DNA of 64,000 bases, taken from Streptomyces endophytica (GTDB lineage Bacteria > Actinomycetota > Actinomycetes > Streptomycetales > Streptomycetaceae). The notes below the pieces were generated by a model. The model ran no database searches. It worked only from the letters and a program-made list of their open reading frames with translations, and was not told the DNA's origin. The stretch spans positions 6,634,001-6,698,000 of the forward strand of contig NZ_CP110636.1 of NCBI RefSeq assembly GCF_026153355.1. The letters run 5' to 3'. Position 1 is the stretch's first letter. Each line of letters opens with the position of its first letter. Position numbers and translations under genes: made by a program. Shown piece after piece: positions 43,354-55,712 of the stretch.

Positions 43354-44072
43354 TCAGACCCTCGTCGCCTGATACGGGATCAGCGGCCAGGCCGGCTCGA
43401 CTGTCGCCTCCGGGTCGGTGCGCCGCAGATACGCCTGGAAGGAGGCGGCCTGCTCGGCGGCCGCCTCTTCCTGGAGGGCGTGCAGCGCACGCGGCGACGG
43501 AAGGGCGACGGCCGGATACCGCTCGCCGATCCGCCGGGCCACCCCGGCCGCGGCCGCCGCGTCGGCGCCCGCCTCGTGTGCGCCCTCCAGCCGGACGCCG
43601 TAGTGACCGCAGAGCGCCTGCAATGCGCGGCGTCCCTTGCGGAACCGGTCCACATGCTTGTCGAGCACCAGCGGGTCGATGACCGGCGCGGGGGCGCGCC
43701 CGAGCCGCTCGGTCAGGGTCCGTACGCCGTGGCGCCGGCACTCGCGGTCCAGGAGGGAGAGGTCGTAGCGGGCGTTCATCACCACCAGGGGGTCTCCGCG
43801 CGCAGGGCCTCGGCCAGTGCCTCGGTGATCTCCTCTATCGCGGTCGCGGGCGGGCGGCCGTGCATCTGGACATATGCGGTTGAAATGCCGTGAATTGCCG
43901 CCGCTTCCTCGGGTATCGGCACTCCCGGGTCGAGCAGCCAGGTCTGCTTCCCGGCCACCCGGCCGTCCCCCTCCAGCCGGATCAGGGCGGCGGTGACGAT
44001 GCGGTCCTGCTCGACGTCCGTGCCCGTGGTCTCCAGGTCGAAGCCGACCAGCAGTTCCTGATGCCAGCTCAT
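43354..44072 (-). CDS. DnaQ-like 3'-5' exonuclease (one frame break)
   Basis: DEDD exonuclease: ExoI LVGFDLETTGTDVEQDRIV, ExoII-type LVVMNARYDLSLLDRE, ExoIII GAHEAGADAAAAAGVARR. The frame changes in GGGGG 43788-43792: ETPWW-stop becomes ETPLVVMNARYD with one base added, giving 239 residues. ATG 44072 overlaps the stop of a 26-codon upstream frame. Role likely DNA repair or proofreading; not the Pol III epsilon gene by context. Confidence 0.9.
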
Positions 44073-44149
44073 GCCGGTACCTCACTTCGCCCTGCCCGGC
44101 ACGCGCCCCGCGCGTCCCTTACCGTGCCGAGCTCGCCACGCTCGCTCAT
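44069..44149 (-). CDS. Short ORF coupled to the exonuclease
   Basis: 26 residues from ATG 44149, beginning MSERGELGTVRDARG, preceded by a strong AAGGAGG site. Its stop overlaps the exonuclease start (ATGA). The exonuclease itself has no ribosome site other than this coupling, so the short frame probably sets its translation. Confidence 0.5.
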   Translation of the reverse strand: MSERGELGTVRDARGACRAGRSEVPA

Positions 44150-44291
44150 GCGGCCTCCTTCGGTGGTACTTCCCCCGTTGCTCCGCCACTCTCCCACGCA
44201 CCACTGACAATCGACCGGCCGCCCGTCCCCACCCGGCGGAGCGGCCCGCGGAGAGAACCGCGAGCCGGGCACGATCGGGGCGGCGTCCCCC

Positions 44292-44297
44292 TAGGCT
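44292..44297 (+). promoter_or_regulatory. Leaderless -10 hexamer of the SDR gene
   Basis: TAGGCT, then GGCCGC and ATG 44304; no Shine-Dalgarno. Confidence 0.55.
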
Positions 44298-44303
44298 GGC
44301 CGC

Positions 44304-45125
44304 ATGGACCTACGGCTGGCAGGGCGCGGGGCGCTGGTGACGGGCAGCAGTTCGGGGATCGGGGCGACGATCGCCGAGACGCTGGCGGACGAGGGGTGCG
44401 AGGTCCTCGTCCACGGCCGCAACGCGGGGGCCGCGGCGGCCATCGCCGAGCGGGTCGCGGCGCGCGGCGTGCGGACGGAAGTGGTGCTCGGGGATCTGAC
44501 GGAACCGGGCGTGGCGGAGCAGATCGCGCTGACCGCGCGGGACTTCGGCGTCCAGATCCTCGTCAACAACGCCGGGCCGTTCGCCGAGCACGACTGGGAG
44601 AGCTCCCGGGCGTCCGACTGGCGGGCCGCCTTCGAGGGGAACGTGCTGCCCACGGTGCGGGTCAGCCAGACGCTGCTGCCGTCCCTGCGCGCGCACGGCT
44701 GGGGCCGGGTCATCACCATCGGCAGCCGGGCCGTGCGGACGCCGCTGCCCAACATGGTGACCTACTCCGCCGCCAAGGCCGCCGTGGTGAACATGACCAC
44801 GAGCCTGGCCCGGCACCTCGCCGGGACGGGGGTCACCGCGAACTGCGTGAGCCCCGGGGTGATCGTCAGCCCGTCGATGTACCGGATGTTCGAGGAACGG
44901 GCGGCGGACTCGGCGGATGAGGGGAACGCCGCCACGGCGGCAACGGAGACGGAGGGCCCCGTCGACGAGGCGGACATCGTCGCCGCGTACGCCGCGAACC
45001 CGACCGGGCGGCTGGGGCGCCCGGAGGACATCGCCTCCGCGGTCGCCTATCTGGCGAGCCCGCGCGCCGATTACGTCAACGGGATCGAGCTGCGGGTGGA
45101 CGGCGGGATCACGGGGACTCCGTAG
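44304..45125 (+). CDS. SDR-family oxidoreductase
   Basis: Classical short-chain dehydrogenase/reductase, 273 residues. Cofactor motif LVTGSSSGIGATIAE, NNAG at about residue 90, catalytic Ser in ITIGSRAV, Tyr/Lys in MVTYSAAKAAVV, and the C-terminal LRVDGGITGTP. An insertion rich in Ala/Glu/Thr (DEGNAATAATETEGPVDEAD) sits before the C-terminal helix. The 3' end overlaps the convergent AfsR-like gene by 55 bp. Substrate unknown. Confidence 0.92.
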   Translation: MDLRLAGRGALVTGSSSGIGATIAETLADEGCEVLVHGRNAGAAAAIAERVAARGVRTEVVLGDLTEPGVAEQIALTARDFGVQILVNNAGPFAEHDWESSRASDWRAAFEGNVLPTVRVSQTLLPSLRAHGWGRVITIGSRAVRTPLPNMVTYSAAKAAVVNMTTSLARHLAGTGVTANCVSPGVIVSPSMYRMFEERAADSADEGNAATAATETEGPVDEADIVAAYAANPTGRLGRPEDIASAVAYLASPRADYVNGIELRVDGGITGTP

Positions 45126-48100
45126 AGCTCCTCCGCCACCAGTTCCTCCGGGGTCCTCTGCGCCCCGTGCGCGTACGCCGCGTCGAAGGCCGTCGTGCCC
45201 AGCCCGGCGCGCGCGGCGGTCGTGCTGCGCGTCACGTCCGCGCGTTCCGCGGCCGGCTGGGGTGCGCCGGCGGCGGCGCGCAGGGCGTCCGCCGCACCGA
45301 GCAGTCGGGCCGCGGAGGCGAGGTGGCCGGTCAGCGTCCGGGCGCCGGCCAGGCCCTCCAGGGCCATGGCGACGGCGCGGGGGTCGCCGGTGGCGCGGGC
45401 CGCGGCGAACCCGTCGAGGTGGTGCCGGTGGGCGGTGACGGCGTCGCCCCGGAGTTCGGCGAGGAAGCCCAGTTCGGCCAGGACGAACGCGGTTCCCGGG
45501 TCACCCTCCCGGCCCCGGCACCACTCCAGCCAGGGCAGCAGATGCGCCTCCGCCTCGTCGAGGCGGCCCTCCCTCCTGGCGCCGAGGGCGAGTCCGCACT
45601 CGGCGAACATCTCGCCGCGCAGGTGGGACTGTTCGGCGGCCAGCCGCAGCGCCCGCTCGTGGTGGTCCCGGGCGGCCGCCAGGTCGCCGGTCAGCAGCGC
45701 GATCCGGCCGAGCCCGGAGAGCTTGTACGAGACCTGGATCCGCAGGCCCAGCTCCTCGGCGCCGCGCAGTCCCTCCTGGTGGAGCCGGGCCGCGCGGCCG
45801 TAGTCGCCGGTGATCTCGGCGATCGCGGCCAGGGCGTCGGTGGCCTGCAACTGGCCCCAGCGGTCACCCAGTTCGGTGAAGAGCGCGGCGCTCTCCTCGG
45901 CGGCGCGGCGGCGGGCGGGCAGGTCCTCACCGCCGGTGCCCTGGGCGCGGCTGCTCAGCGCCGCCGCGATGCCCCAGCGGTCGCCGAGCGCCCGGAACAC
46001 CGTCAGCGCCCGCACCATCCGGTCCGCCGCCCTGCCCGGGTCGCCGAGGCCCACTTGGGCGTAGCCGAGGAACCACTGGGCCCAGGCGCGTTCGCCGGGG
46101 TCGTCGTGGGCTTCGTAGCGGCGGAGAACGGCGGCCGCCCGGGTCACCGGGTCGGCGTCGCCACCGGCCAGTGAGGCCATGCCGACCTGCCAGGCGGCCG
46201 CCCGCAGCCGCCGGCCCTCCGGGACGTCCCGATGGTCCCCTTCGCACGCGGTCAGCGCCGCGTCCAGCGAGCGGCCCGCCTCCGCGAGCCGACCGCGCAG
46301 GAACCAGTACCAGGCCAGGGCGTTCACCAGCCGGAGCGCACGGTCCGCGGCGCCGTCCGTGACCGCGCCGTCCAGGGCGGCGCGCAGGTTCGCGGTCTCC
46401 TGGTCGAGCCGCTCCAGCCACTCCCGCTGGGCCGCCCCGTACAGCAACGGGGCGGCGTGCTCGGCGAGTTCGGTGTAGTGGAGCTGGTGGCGCCGGCGTA
46501 CCGCGGACAGCTCACCGGCCTCCCGGAGGCGTTCCAGGCAGTACGCGGCGACGGTCTCCAGGAGTCGGTAGCGGGTCCCGTACGGCGTCCGGGCGACCGT
46601 CACCAGCGAGCGGTCCACGAGCCGGGCCAGCAGCTCCAGCACGTCCTCACGGGCGGTGCCGTCGCCGGCGCAGACCGTTTCGGCGGCCTCCAGGGTGCAG
46701 CCGTCGGCGTGCACGGCCAGCCGGCGCAGCACGGTGCGTTCGGGGCCGGGCAGCAGCTCCCAGCTCCAGTCGATCATGGCGCGCAGGGTCTGCTGGCGGG
46801 GTGGGGCGCCGCGCCGGGCGGCGGCCGGCAGCCGGAACCGGTCGTCGAGCCGGGCGCTCAACTCCCGTACCTCCAGGGCGCGGACGCGGGTGGCCGCGAG
46901 TTCCAGGGCGAGCGGGATGCCGTCCAGCCGGCGGCAGATCTCGGCGACCGCGGGGGCGCTGCCGGCGTCCAGCACGAAGCCGGGGTCGGCGGCGCCCGCG
47001 CGGGCCGCGAACAGGGCGATCGCGCCGTCCGGGGCCAGCGGCGGTACCGGCCGGATCCGCTCGCCGGCCAGGCCCAGCGGTTCCTGACCGGTCACCAGGA
47101 CGCGCAACTGCGGGGCGGCGGCGAGGAGTTCGGCGGTGACCTCGGCGGCCGCGTCGACGAGGTGCTCGCAGTTGTCCAGGACCAGCAGCAGGCGTTTGCC
47201 GCGGACGGCCGCGACCAGGCGTTCGGCCACCGGCCCGGCCGCCGCGCCCTCCTGGACGCCGAGCACGGCCAGTACCGCCTCGGCGACCTCCGCGGCGGTG
47301 CACTTGACGCGGCGGCCGCGGTCCGGGGCGTCCGGGCGGCCGAGGGCGGCCAGCTCCACCAGCCAGATGCCGTCGGGGAAATCATCGGCCAGCCGGCCGG
47401 CGGTCTCCAGGGCGAGGCGGGTCTTGCCCACCCCGCCGGGGCCGGTGAGCGTCACCAGGCGGTGGTCGGCCAGGGTCTGGCCGACCTGGCGTACCGCGTC
47501 CTCGCGGCCGAGGAGTTCGGTGAGCGGGGTGGGGAGGTTGGTGCGGGGCCGGGGGTGGGGGTCCGGCCGCGCGCCGGGGGTGTGCGCCGGTGCCGTGGTG
47601 GCCGCGGGCCGGGGTTGCCAGGGTTCCTGGCGCAGGATCGCCTGGTGGGCCGCGGTCAGTTCGGCGCCGGGGTCGACGCCGAGTTCCTCGGCCAGCCGGG
47701 TGCGGATCTCGCCGTACGCGGCCAGCGCCTCGCTCTGCCGGCCGGACCGGTACAGGGCGGTCAGCTGGAGCGCGCGCAGCCGTTCCCGGAGCGGGTGCCG
47801 GGCCACGAGGGCGGCCAGTTCGCCGGTGAGTGCGGCGTGCTCGCCCAGTTCCAGGCGGGCCGCGGCGTGCTCCTCCAGGGCGGTCAGCCGCTGCTCCTCC
47901 AGGGCCTCGGCCACCGGGCGGACCAGGTCGTCGTCCGCGAAGCCGGCGAACGCGGGGCCCTGCCACAGGTCCAGCGCCTCGGTGAGCAGCCCGGCCCGTT
48001 CCGCGGCGGAACGGGCGGTCCGTGCCCGGGTGGTGAGCGCGGTGAAGCGGCCGGCGTCGAGGGCGTCGGCGGTGATGTCCAGCCGGTAGCCGGGCGGGGC

Positions 48101-48360
48101 GGTGACCACCAGCTTGCGGGCGCCGGGTTCGGCGGTGTCCAGGGCGCGGCGGAGCTGGGAGACCTTGCTCTGCAGGGACGCGGTGGGGTGGGCGGGCGGC
48201 CGCGGGCCCCAGAGGTGCTCGATGAGCCGGCCGGCGGAGACCGGGCGGCCGTGGTGCGCCAGGAGGGCGGCGAGCAGGGCCCGTACCTTCTTCTCCGGGA
48301 CGGGGCGGGGCGGCCGTCGGCGGACCGCACGTCCAGCGGGGCCAGTACGCGGAACTGCAT
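45071..48360 (-). CDS. AfsR/SARP-type regulator: winged helix, BTAD, NB-ARC, TPR (one frame break)
   Basis: About 1096 residues once one base is restored in GGGG 48302-48305. ATG 48360 gives MQFRVLAPLDVRSADGRP, then the OmpR-like winged helix (HLWGPRPPAHPTASLQSKVS), BTAD domain (ADALDAGRFTALTTRARTAR, GRQSEALAAYGEIRTRLAEE), an NB-ARC ATPase (P-loop LTGPGGVGKTRLALE, VLDNCEHLVD) and C-terminal TPR-like helices. GTG 48366 is an alternative start. Such proteins regulate secondary metabolism or development; no biosynthetic cluster is in the window. The 3' end overlaps the SDR gene. Confidence 0.9.
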
Positions 48361-48382
48361 ACGCACAACCGTACGAGGTGGG

Positions 48383-49633
48383 TCAGGAAACCGGCCGGGA
48401 GTCCGCCCAGATGCCCTCGAACTCCTCCCGGTAGGTCTCGAACAGCCCGTGATCGCCGTCGCGTCCGTCCCGGGCGTCCTGGCGGACGATGTCCCGGGAG
48501 CCGCCGCGCAGGACGAAGACCGGGGATTCCATGCCGCGGCTCTTGCGGAGGTACGGCTGGATGACGGCCAGGCCGTCCGGGCCGTCGCCGTCGACGAGGT
48601 AGGCGGTGAACCGCGGGGTCTCGTCGAAGACCTGGATCTCGAAGGCGCCGGGGTCGCGCAGCCGGGCCCGCACCCGCCGCATGTGCAGGATGTTCATCTC
48701 GATGGAGCGGCTCATCTCGCCCTTCTTCAGGCCGATTTCCCGCTCCCGGCGGCGGACCGCGCTGCTCGCCGGGTTGAGGAAGAGCAGCCGGACCCGGCAG
48801 CCGGATTCGGCGAGCCGGACCAGACGGCGGCCGGAGTAGTTCTGGACGAGGAGGTTGAGCCCTATGCCGACGGCGTCGAGGCGACGGGCGCCGCCGAAGA
48901 GGTCCTCGGCGGGCAACTGCCGCTGGAGACGGACCCGGTCGGGGTGGACGCCGACGACGTCGGCGTAGCGGTCCCCGACGAGGTCCTCGACGGCGTCGAT
49001 GGGCAGTCGCCCGGAAATACGGGTGCCGGCACCGGAGCCGAGTATGTCCAGCAGCCGGGCGGAGGCGCGCTCGGCCTGGGCGAGGACGGTCTCGGAGAGC
49101 GCGCGGTTGCGGGAGACGATGTTGCGGGCGACCTCCAGCTCGTCGAGGGCCAGTTCGACCTCCCGGCGGTCGTCGAAGTACGGCTCGAAGCAGGGCCAGT
49201 GCTGGACCATCAGTTCGCGGAGTTGCGGCAGCGTCAAGAAGCTGACGATGTTGTCGTCCGCGGGGTCGAGGAGGTAGCCCTTGCGGCGGCTGACCTCGCG
49301 GACCGCGACGGCCCGTTGCACCCATTCCTGACCGGCGGGCCCGGCCGCGGCGATCACCCATTCGTCGCCGTGCACCGGCTCGTAGATGGGCCGCAGCACG
49401 GCCGCCACCACGGCCCGCAGCCGCTGCTCGACGAGATTCAGCCAGATGTAGGCGCGGCCGGCCCGGCGGGCACGGGTGCGCACCTCGCTCCACGCCTCGG
49501 CGCCCCAGTCCAGTTCCGCCCCGATCTCCAGCGGTCGTGCCAGGGACACCGCGCCGGGTGGTGCGTCGACGGAGCCGCCTTCATGCCCCTCATGACTCTC
49601 GTCACCAGGGGGCAACTCCAGCCCGCCGCTCAC
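48383..49633 (-). CDS. SAV2148-family HEPN-domain protein
   Basis: Matches the conserved Streptomyces family SAV2148 through ELPPGDESHEG, PLEIGAELDWGAEAW, AGRAYIWLNLVEQRLRAVVA, EVSRRKGYLLDPADDNIVSF and the C-terminal YREEFEGIWADSRPVS. 416 residues from GTG 49633 (AAGGCGG upstream); an in-frame TTG at 49663 is less likely. HEPN domains often mean RNA cleavage or nucleotide-sensing, and a second half (VRLLFLNPASSAVRRRERE) resembles PLD-like or phosphate-binding folds. Function unproven. Confidence 0.85.
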   Translation of the reverse strand: MSGGLELPPGDESHEGHEGGSVDAPPGAVSLARPLEIGAELDWGAEAWSEVRTRARRAGRAYIWLNLVEQRLRAVVAAVLRPIYEPVHGDEWVIAAAGPAGQEWVQRAVAVREVSRRKGYLLDPADDNIVSFLTLPQLRELMVQHWPCFEPYFDDRREVELALDELEVARNIVSRNRALSETVLAQAERASARLLDILGSGAGTRISGRLPIDAVEDLVGDRYADVVGVHPDRVRLQRQLPAEDLFGGARRLDAVGIGLNLLVQNYSGRRLVRLAESGCRVRLLFLNPASSAVRRREREIGLKKGEMSRSIEMNILHMRRVRARLRDPGAFEIQVFDETPRFTAYLVDGDGPDGLAVIQPYLRKSRGMESPVFVLRGGSRDIVRQDARDGRDGDHGLFETYREEFEGIWADSRPVS

Positions 49634-49733
49634 CTGCCACCGCCTTCCGAACCCCCGTGCCAACGATCAAGGCAGACTACTGCGGTGCGGGAGGCGGTGC
49701 AGCCGGATGGGTCGAGTCGTCTACCAACTCCCC

Positions 49734-51055
49734 TTATCCATAGTGCCCGTTGTGACCGGCGAGGGCGGGCGGAGTGAGCGGATTCATAGCCGTGACATCG
49801 CGCGGGACCAGCTGGAAGCCCTGCCAGTGCACGGGCATCGGCTCCTGGTCCTCGTCCCTGGCGATGTGGTGGAACCCGATGTTGACCCACGCGATGGGGT
49901 GTTTCAGCGGCTGCCCGTTGACCCAGGTGTCCACGCTCCGGCCGGTGCGGGGGCCGCAGTTGGCCAGGTTGTTGCTGGCGAACCGCTCGCAGGTGTTGTA
50001 GTCCGTGAAATAGACGTCGTGCCGGGTGTAACCGCGGCCGGTGTACTTGCTGGTGTGGCCCGGCACGATCTCGTACGAGCGCGGATGGCCGTCCTTGTTG
50101 CGGCCGTTCGGGCTGACCACCCGCCACCAGCGCATCGGTCCGGCGTCGCCGGCGAGTTCCCGGGTGACGGGGGTACGGGTGGTGCGGATGGTGGGTGTGT
50201 TACCCCTGGGGCGATTAGTGGTGGCCGAATCGAACTGCTCGACCTTGTTGCCGGAGGAGCCGCCCAGGCCGAAGTCGAGGCGCCAGAAGACGTTGTGGCT
50301 GTGGCTGGTGGCGTAGTCCTTGGCGCCCTTGCCGAGCGGCATGCCGCGGCCGTCGCCGGCGTCGTAGTCGCCGGGTGAGAGGGTGCCGGTGGCGCCGACC
50401 TGGAACGTCATGGTGCCGTCGCCGGCGAACCGCCATTCGGTGAGGTACTCGTACCAGCCGACCTTGTTGACGGTGTAGACCAGCAGGTCCTGGCCCTGGA
50501 GCTGGTAGGTCGGGGCGTTCTCGCCGGGGTAGGGGCCCATGCGGTAGGCGTGGCCGCGGGCGCGGGTGGTGGTGCACAGGCCGCTGACGTCGGGGTGGGC
50601 GGGGTCGTAGGCGCCGGGCACCCGGACGGTCTTGACGGTGCCGCCGGGGCACTCGGCGGGAGTGAGTTTCTGCAGTCCCTGGGCGAAGCCCTGCCCGGTG
50701 AGGTCGTCGTACTCGTTCTTGCCGTCGTCGTAGGGGACGTGGATCTGGCCGAGGCGGGCGCTGGTGAGCACCTTGAGTGGAGCGGGTTCGCCCTTGGGCT
50801 GGTACGAGACGTCATCCAGGACCAGACCGGCGTTTCCCTCGTAGTGCCAGCACATCCGCCAGGTGGTGCCGCCGTCCAGCGTCCGGGTGATACGGAACGC
50901 GGCGGAGCAGGGCGGGGCGGCGCGGGCGGCGGGGGCTTCGGGGCGGCCTGGACGGCCGGGGCGGTCAGCAGGGCGGTCGCGGCGAGCAGTAACGGGGCGG
51001 CGAGCGCGGTGGTGCGCCGGCGGATGCGGGCGCCGGCGGTGCGGCTTCCGGGCAT
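49734..51055 (-). CDS. Secreted copper amine oxidase (one frame break)
   Basis: Signal peptide (RRTTALAAPLLLAATALLTA) and Pro-rich linker, then one base missing in GGG 50910-50912, then the oxidase. MCWHYEGNAGLVLDDVSYQP is the strand leading to the active site. SHSHNVFWRLDFGLG holds the His-x-His copper pair, and IGFHHIARDEDQEPMPVHW the third His region. The cofactor Tyr motif reads WYEY (GWYEYLTEWRF) where N-Y-D/E-Y is usual. 440 residues, shorter than the ~650 of classical enzymes because the N-terminal domains are reduced. Probably the large subunit of a tyramine-oxidase-like enzyme with the gene upstream. Confidence 0.82.
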
Positions 51056-51095
51056 GGTGGCGGCTCCGGGAGAGGGGTGGCGGTGGCGGGCGCGG

Positions 51096-51904
51096 TCAGC
51101 CGAGGCGGGCGACGGTGCGGGCGCTGAGATCGATGACGAGGCGCCGGGTGTCGATCCACGGGCCGTTCTTGACCTTGGTGAAGAGGCGGACGCAGCGGTG
51201 CGGGCCGCAGGCGGCCAGGGCGCCCGGGGCGTCGCCCTCGGCGCGGCCGCGGTAGACGAAGCCGGTGACCGCGAGCGGGTCGGGTCCGGTGAGGTCGTGG
51301 CCGGTGGCGTGGCGGTAGTCCTGCCGCAGTCCGGCGCCGAGCGGGTCGGCGATCAGCAGCCGGGCCGCCTCGACCGCCTCGGCCTCGCTGGGCGGCGGCT
51401 GGACGCCACGCTGGGTGTCGGTGGCCTCCACCCTGGAGGTGGTCAGGTTGACCGTCGTGGTGACGTAGCCGTCGGTCGCGTAGTCGTAGAACGAGACCAG
51501 GGCGCGGCGCGGCGGGTCGGCCAGCCCGGCTTCCGCGGGCCGGCGTTCGGCCAGATCGGTGAGGAGCGGTTCGGGCCCGGGCGGCCGGTGACGTTCCTGG
51601 CGGCGTTGCGCAGGGCGCGCGGCTGCGCCAGGTCCCGGGCGCGCCGGAGCTCGTCGTCGGTGAGCGGATCGCGCCCGTGGCCGCGTGCGCCCTGGGTGCC
51701 GGCCGGCTCGACGACGCCCGGCGGCGGCGCGCCCGGATCGCGTCCCGGGGCCGGGGCGCCGGCCGCGGCCGGCGGGGTGGCCGTCGTGCCGGTGGCCCCG
51801 GCGCCGGCCGGCAGGGTGACGGCGGCCATGGCGGCGGTACCGGTGAGCGCCAGGGCGGCGCCGGCGACGGCCTTCCCGAGGTGGCGGTGCAGGAGTCGGT
51901 GCAC
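51096..51904 (-). CDS. Secreted partner of the amine oxidase (tyramine oxidase subunit B-like; one frame break)
   Basis: ATG 51904 with signal peptide KAVAGAALALTGTAAMAA, Pro/Gly linker, DPLTDDELRRARDLAQPRAL; one base missing in GGG 51573-51575, then PLLTDLAERRPAEAGLA, VSFYDYATDGYVTTTVNLTT and VIDLSARTVARLG; 269 residues. I recall Streptomyces proteins named tyramine oxidase subunit B beside copper amine oxidases, and the N-terminal-domain-like beta pattern fits, but this naming is from memory. The gene ends 40 bp before the oxidase start; the two form an operon. Confidence 0.7.
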
Positions 51905-52143
51905 GGTTCCCCCCTGCTGTCACGTCCGTGACATGCGGTAGCGGTCCCCCGTCGGTCCTCCAGTAGGACGACCATTAGGACGATCCGACATCCCGACGGG
52001 TTGCCACCATTCAGCGGGAATCTCGCGAAAATCCCTCTGTGAGGGACAAGTTGCGACAAGTTGGGGAAGGAATTCCCCTCGGTCCGCGGACGTGTGTCGT
52101 GGAGTCGCCGCAGCGCCCGACGAGAAAGTGGAAGAGTCTACGC

Positions 52144-54351
<2,208 letters not shown>

Positions 54352-55712
54352 CGGCCGCGGGCGCCGGGGCCGGGCCCCGGGTGGCGAGGGCGATGCCGAG
54401 GATCAGTACGGCGGCGCAGACGGCCACCGCGAAGGCGCCGGACGGGCCGTACGCCTCGGCGAGCCGGCCGGAGGCGGCCAGGGAGAGCGCCTGGCCGCCG
54501 ACCACCGCGCTGGTGAGGAAGGCCATCGATTCGGCCAGCCGGGTGGCCGGCACCAGCCGTTCGGTCAGCCCGAAGACGGTGATCAGATGCGGGGCGATGG
54601 CCGCCCCGAGCACCACGACGACCAGATAGAGCGCCCCCAGCGTCCGTACCCACAACAGCGGCACGGACAGCACGATGAGCGCCGCGGCGGCCGCCCGCCA
54701 GCGCGCCGGCAGGCCGATCCGGGACGGCAGCAGCGCCAGCGAGAGCCCGGCGGCGGCGCTCATCACGCCCATCGCGGCATAGACCAGGCCGGCCTGGCCG
54801 GGCTGGTGCAGACGGGCGGTGAGGGCGGTGATGCCGGCCTGGCAGGCGCCGAAGAGGACGCCCTGCAGCGCCATCGAGACGCGCATCCCGTGGACCGCCC
54901 GGGGCATCCGGACGCGGGCCGGCGCGCCGGCGGCCGGTTGGCGTGCGGCGGGCCGGACCGCGGCCGCCGTCGGGTGCAGCGCGAACGCCGAACCGCAGAC
55001 GGCCAGCAGCACCGCGGCCAGGCCGAGCGCGACGGCCGGCCGGGCGAACGTGGCGGACAGCCCCACCAGGGCCGGGCCGAGCACGAACGACACCTCGTCC
55101 AGGGTGCCCTCGAAGGACAGCGCGGTGGCGACCGTGCGGTCGTCGGCGCGGGCCCGGCGGGCCAGCGCCACGAGCCGGGTGCGGGCGAGCGGGCCGATCT
55201 GCGGCACGGCGGCCCCGGCCAGCAGCGCGAGCAGCACCAGCGGCAGGGTCCCGGCCCGGGCGAGGGCGGCGGCCACCAGGGCGGCGACGGCGACCGCGTC
55301 GCACCAGCAGGCGGCCAGCACCACCGGCCGCTGGCCGTACCGGTCGGCGAGCCGGCCGAGCAGCGGGCCGCCGACCGTCTGACCCGCCGCCAGGGCCCCG
55401 CCGACGAGGCCCGCGGTGGTCAGCGAGCCGCTGGTGCCGGCCGCCAGCAGCAGGCTGCCGAGCTGGCACATGGCGGTCGGGAGCCGGCCGAGGAAGGACA
55501 CGACGGGCAGCAGCGGCCCGCTCAGGGCGATCACCCGGCGGTAGGCGGTGACGGCGGTCATCGCCCGACGCTATCCACCCCGGGGCCGCGGGCCGTACGC
55601 ACCGGACGTACGAAGCCGCCTGCCGCGCCGGCGCACCGGGTTGGAGGAAACGACGGCGCCAATGCCGCGCAGCGATGACAGAACGGGCCGTCGGCGGGGT
55701 ACGGGTGTTCCC

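Noticed and set aside
46232..49777. 1181-residue plus-strand frame across the AfsR-like and HEPN genes
   Set aside because: Gly/Gln/Arg-rich antisense shadow with no domains; the minus-strand genes have clear family motifs.
52039..52143. Upstream start for glgX
   Set aside because: The 35 extra residues have no family similarity and overlap the A/T-richer promoter region; ATG 52144 matches the usual start.
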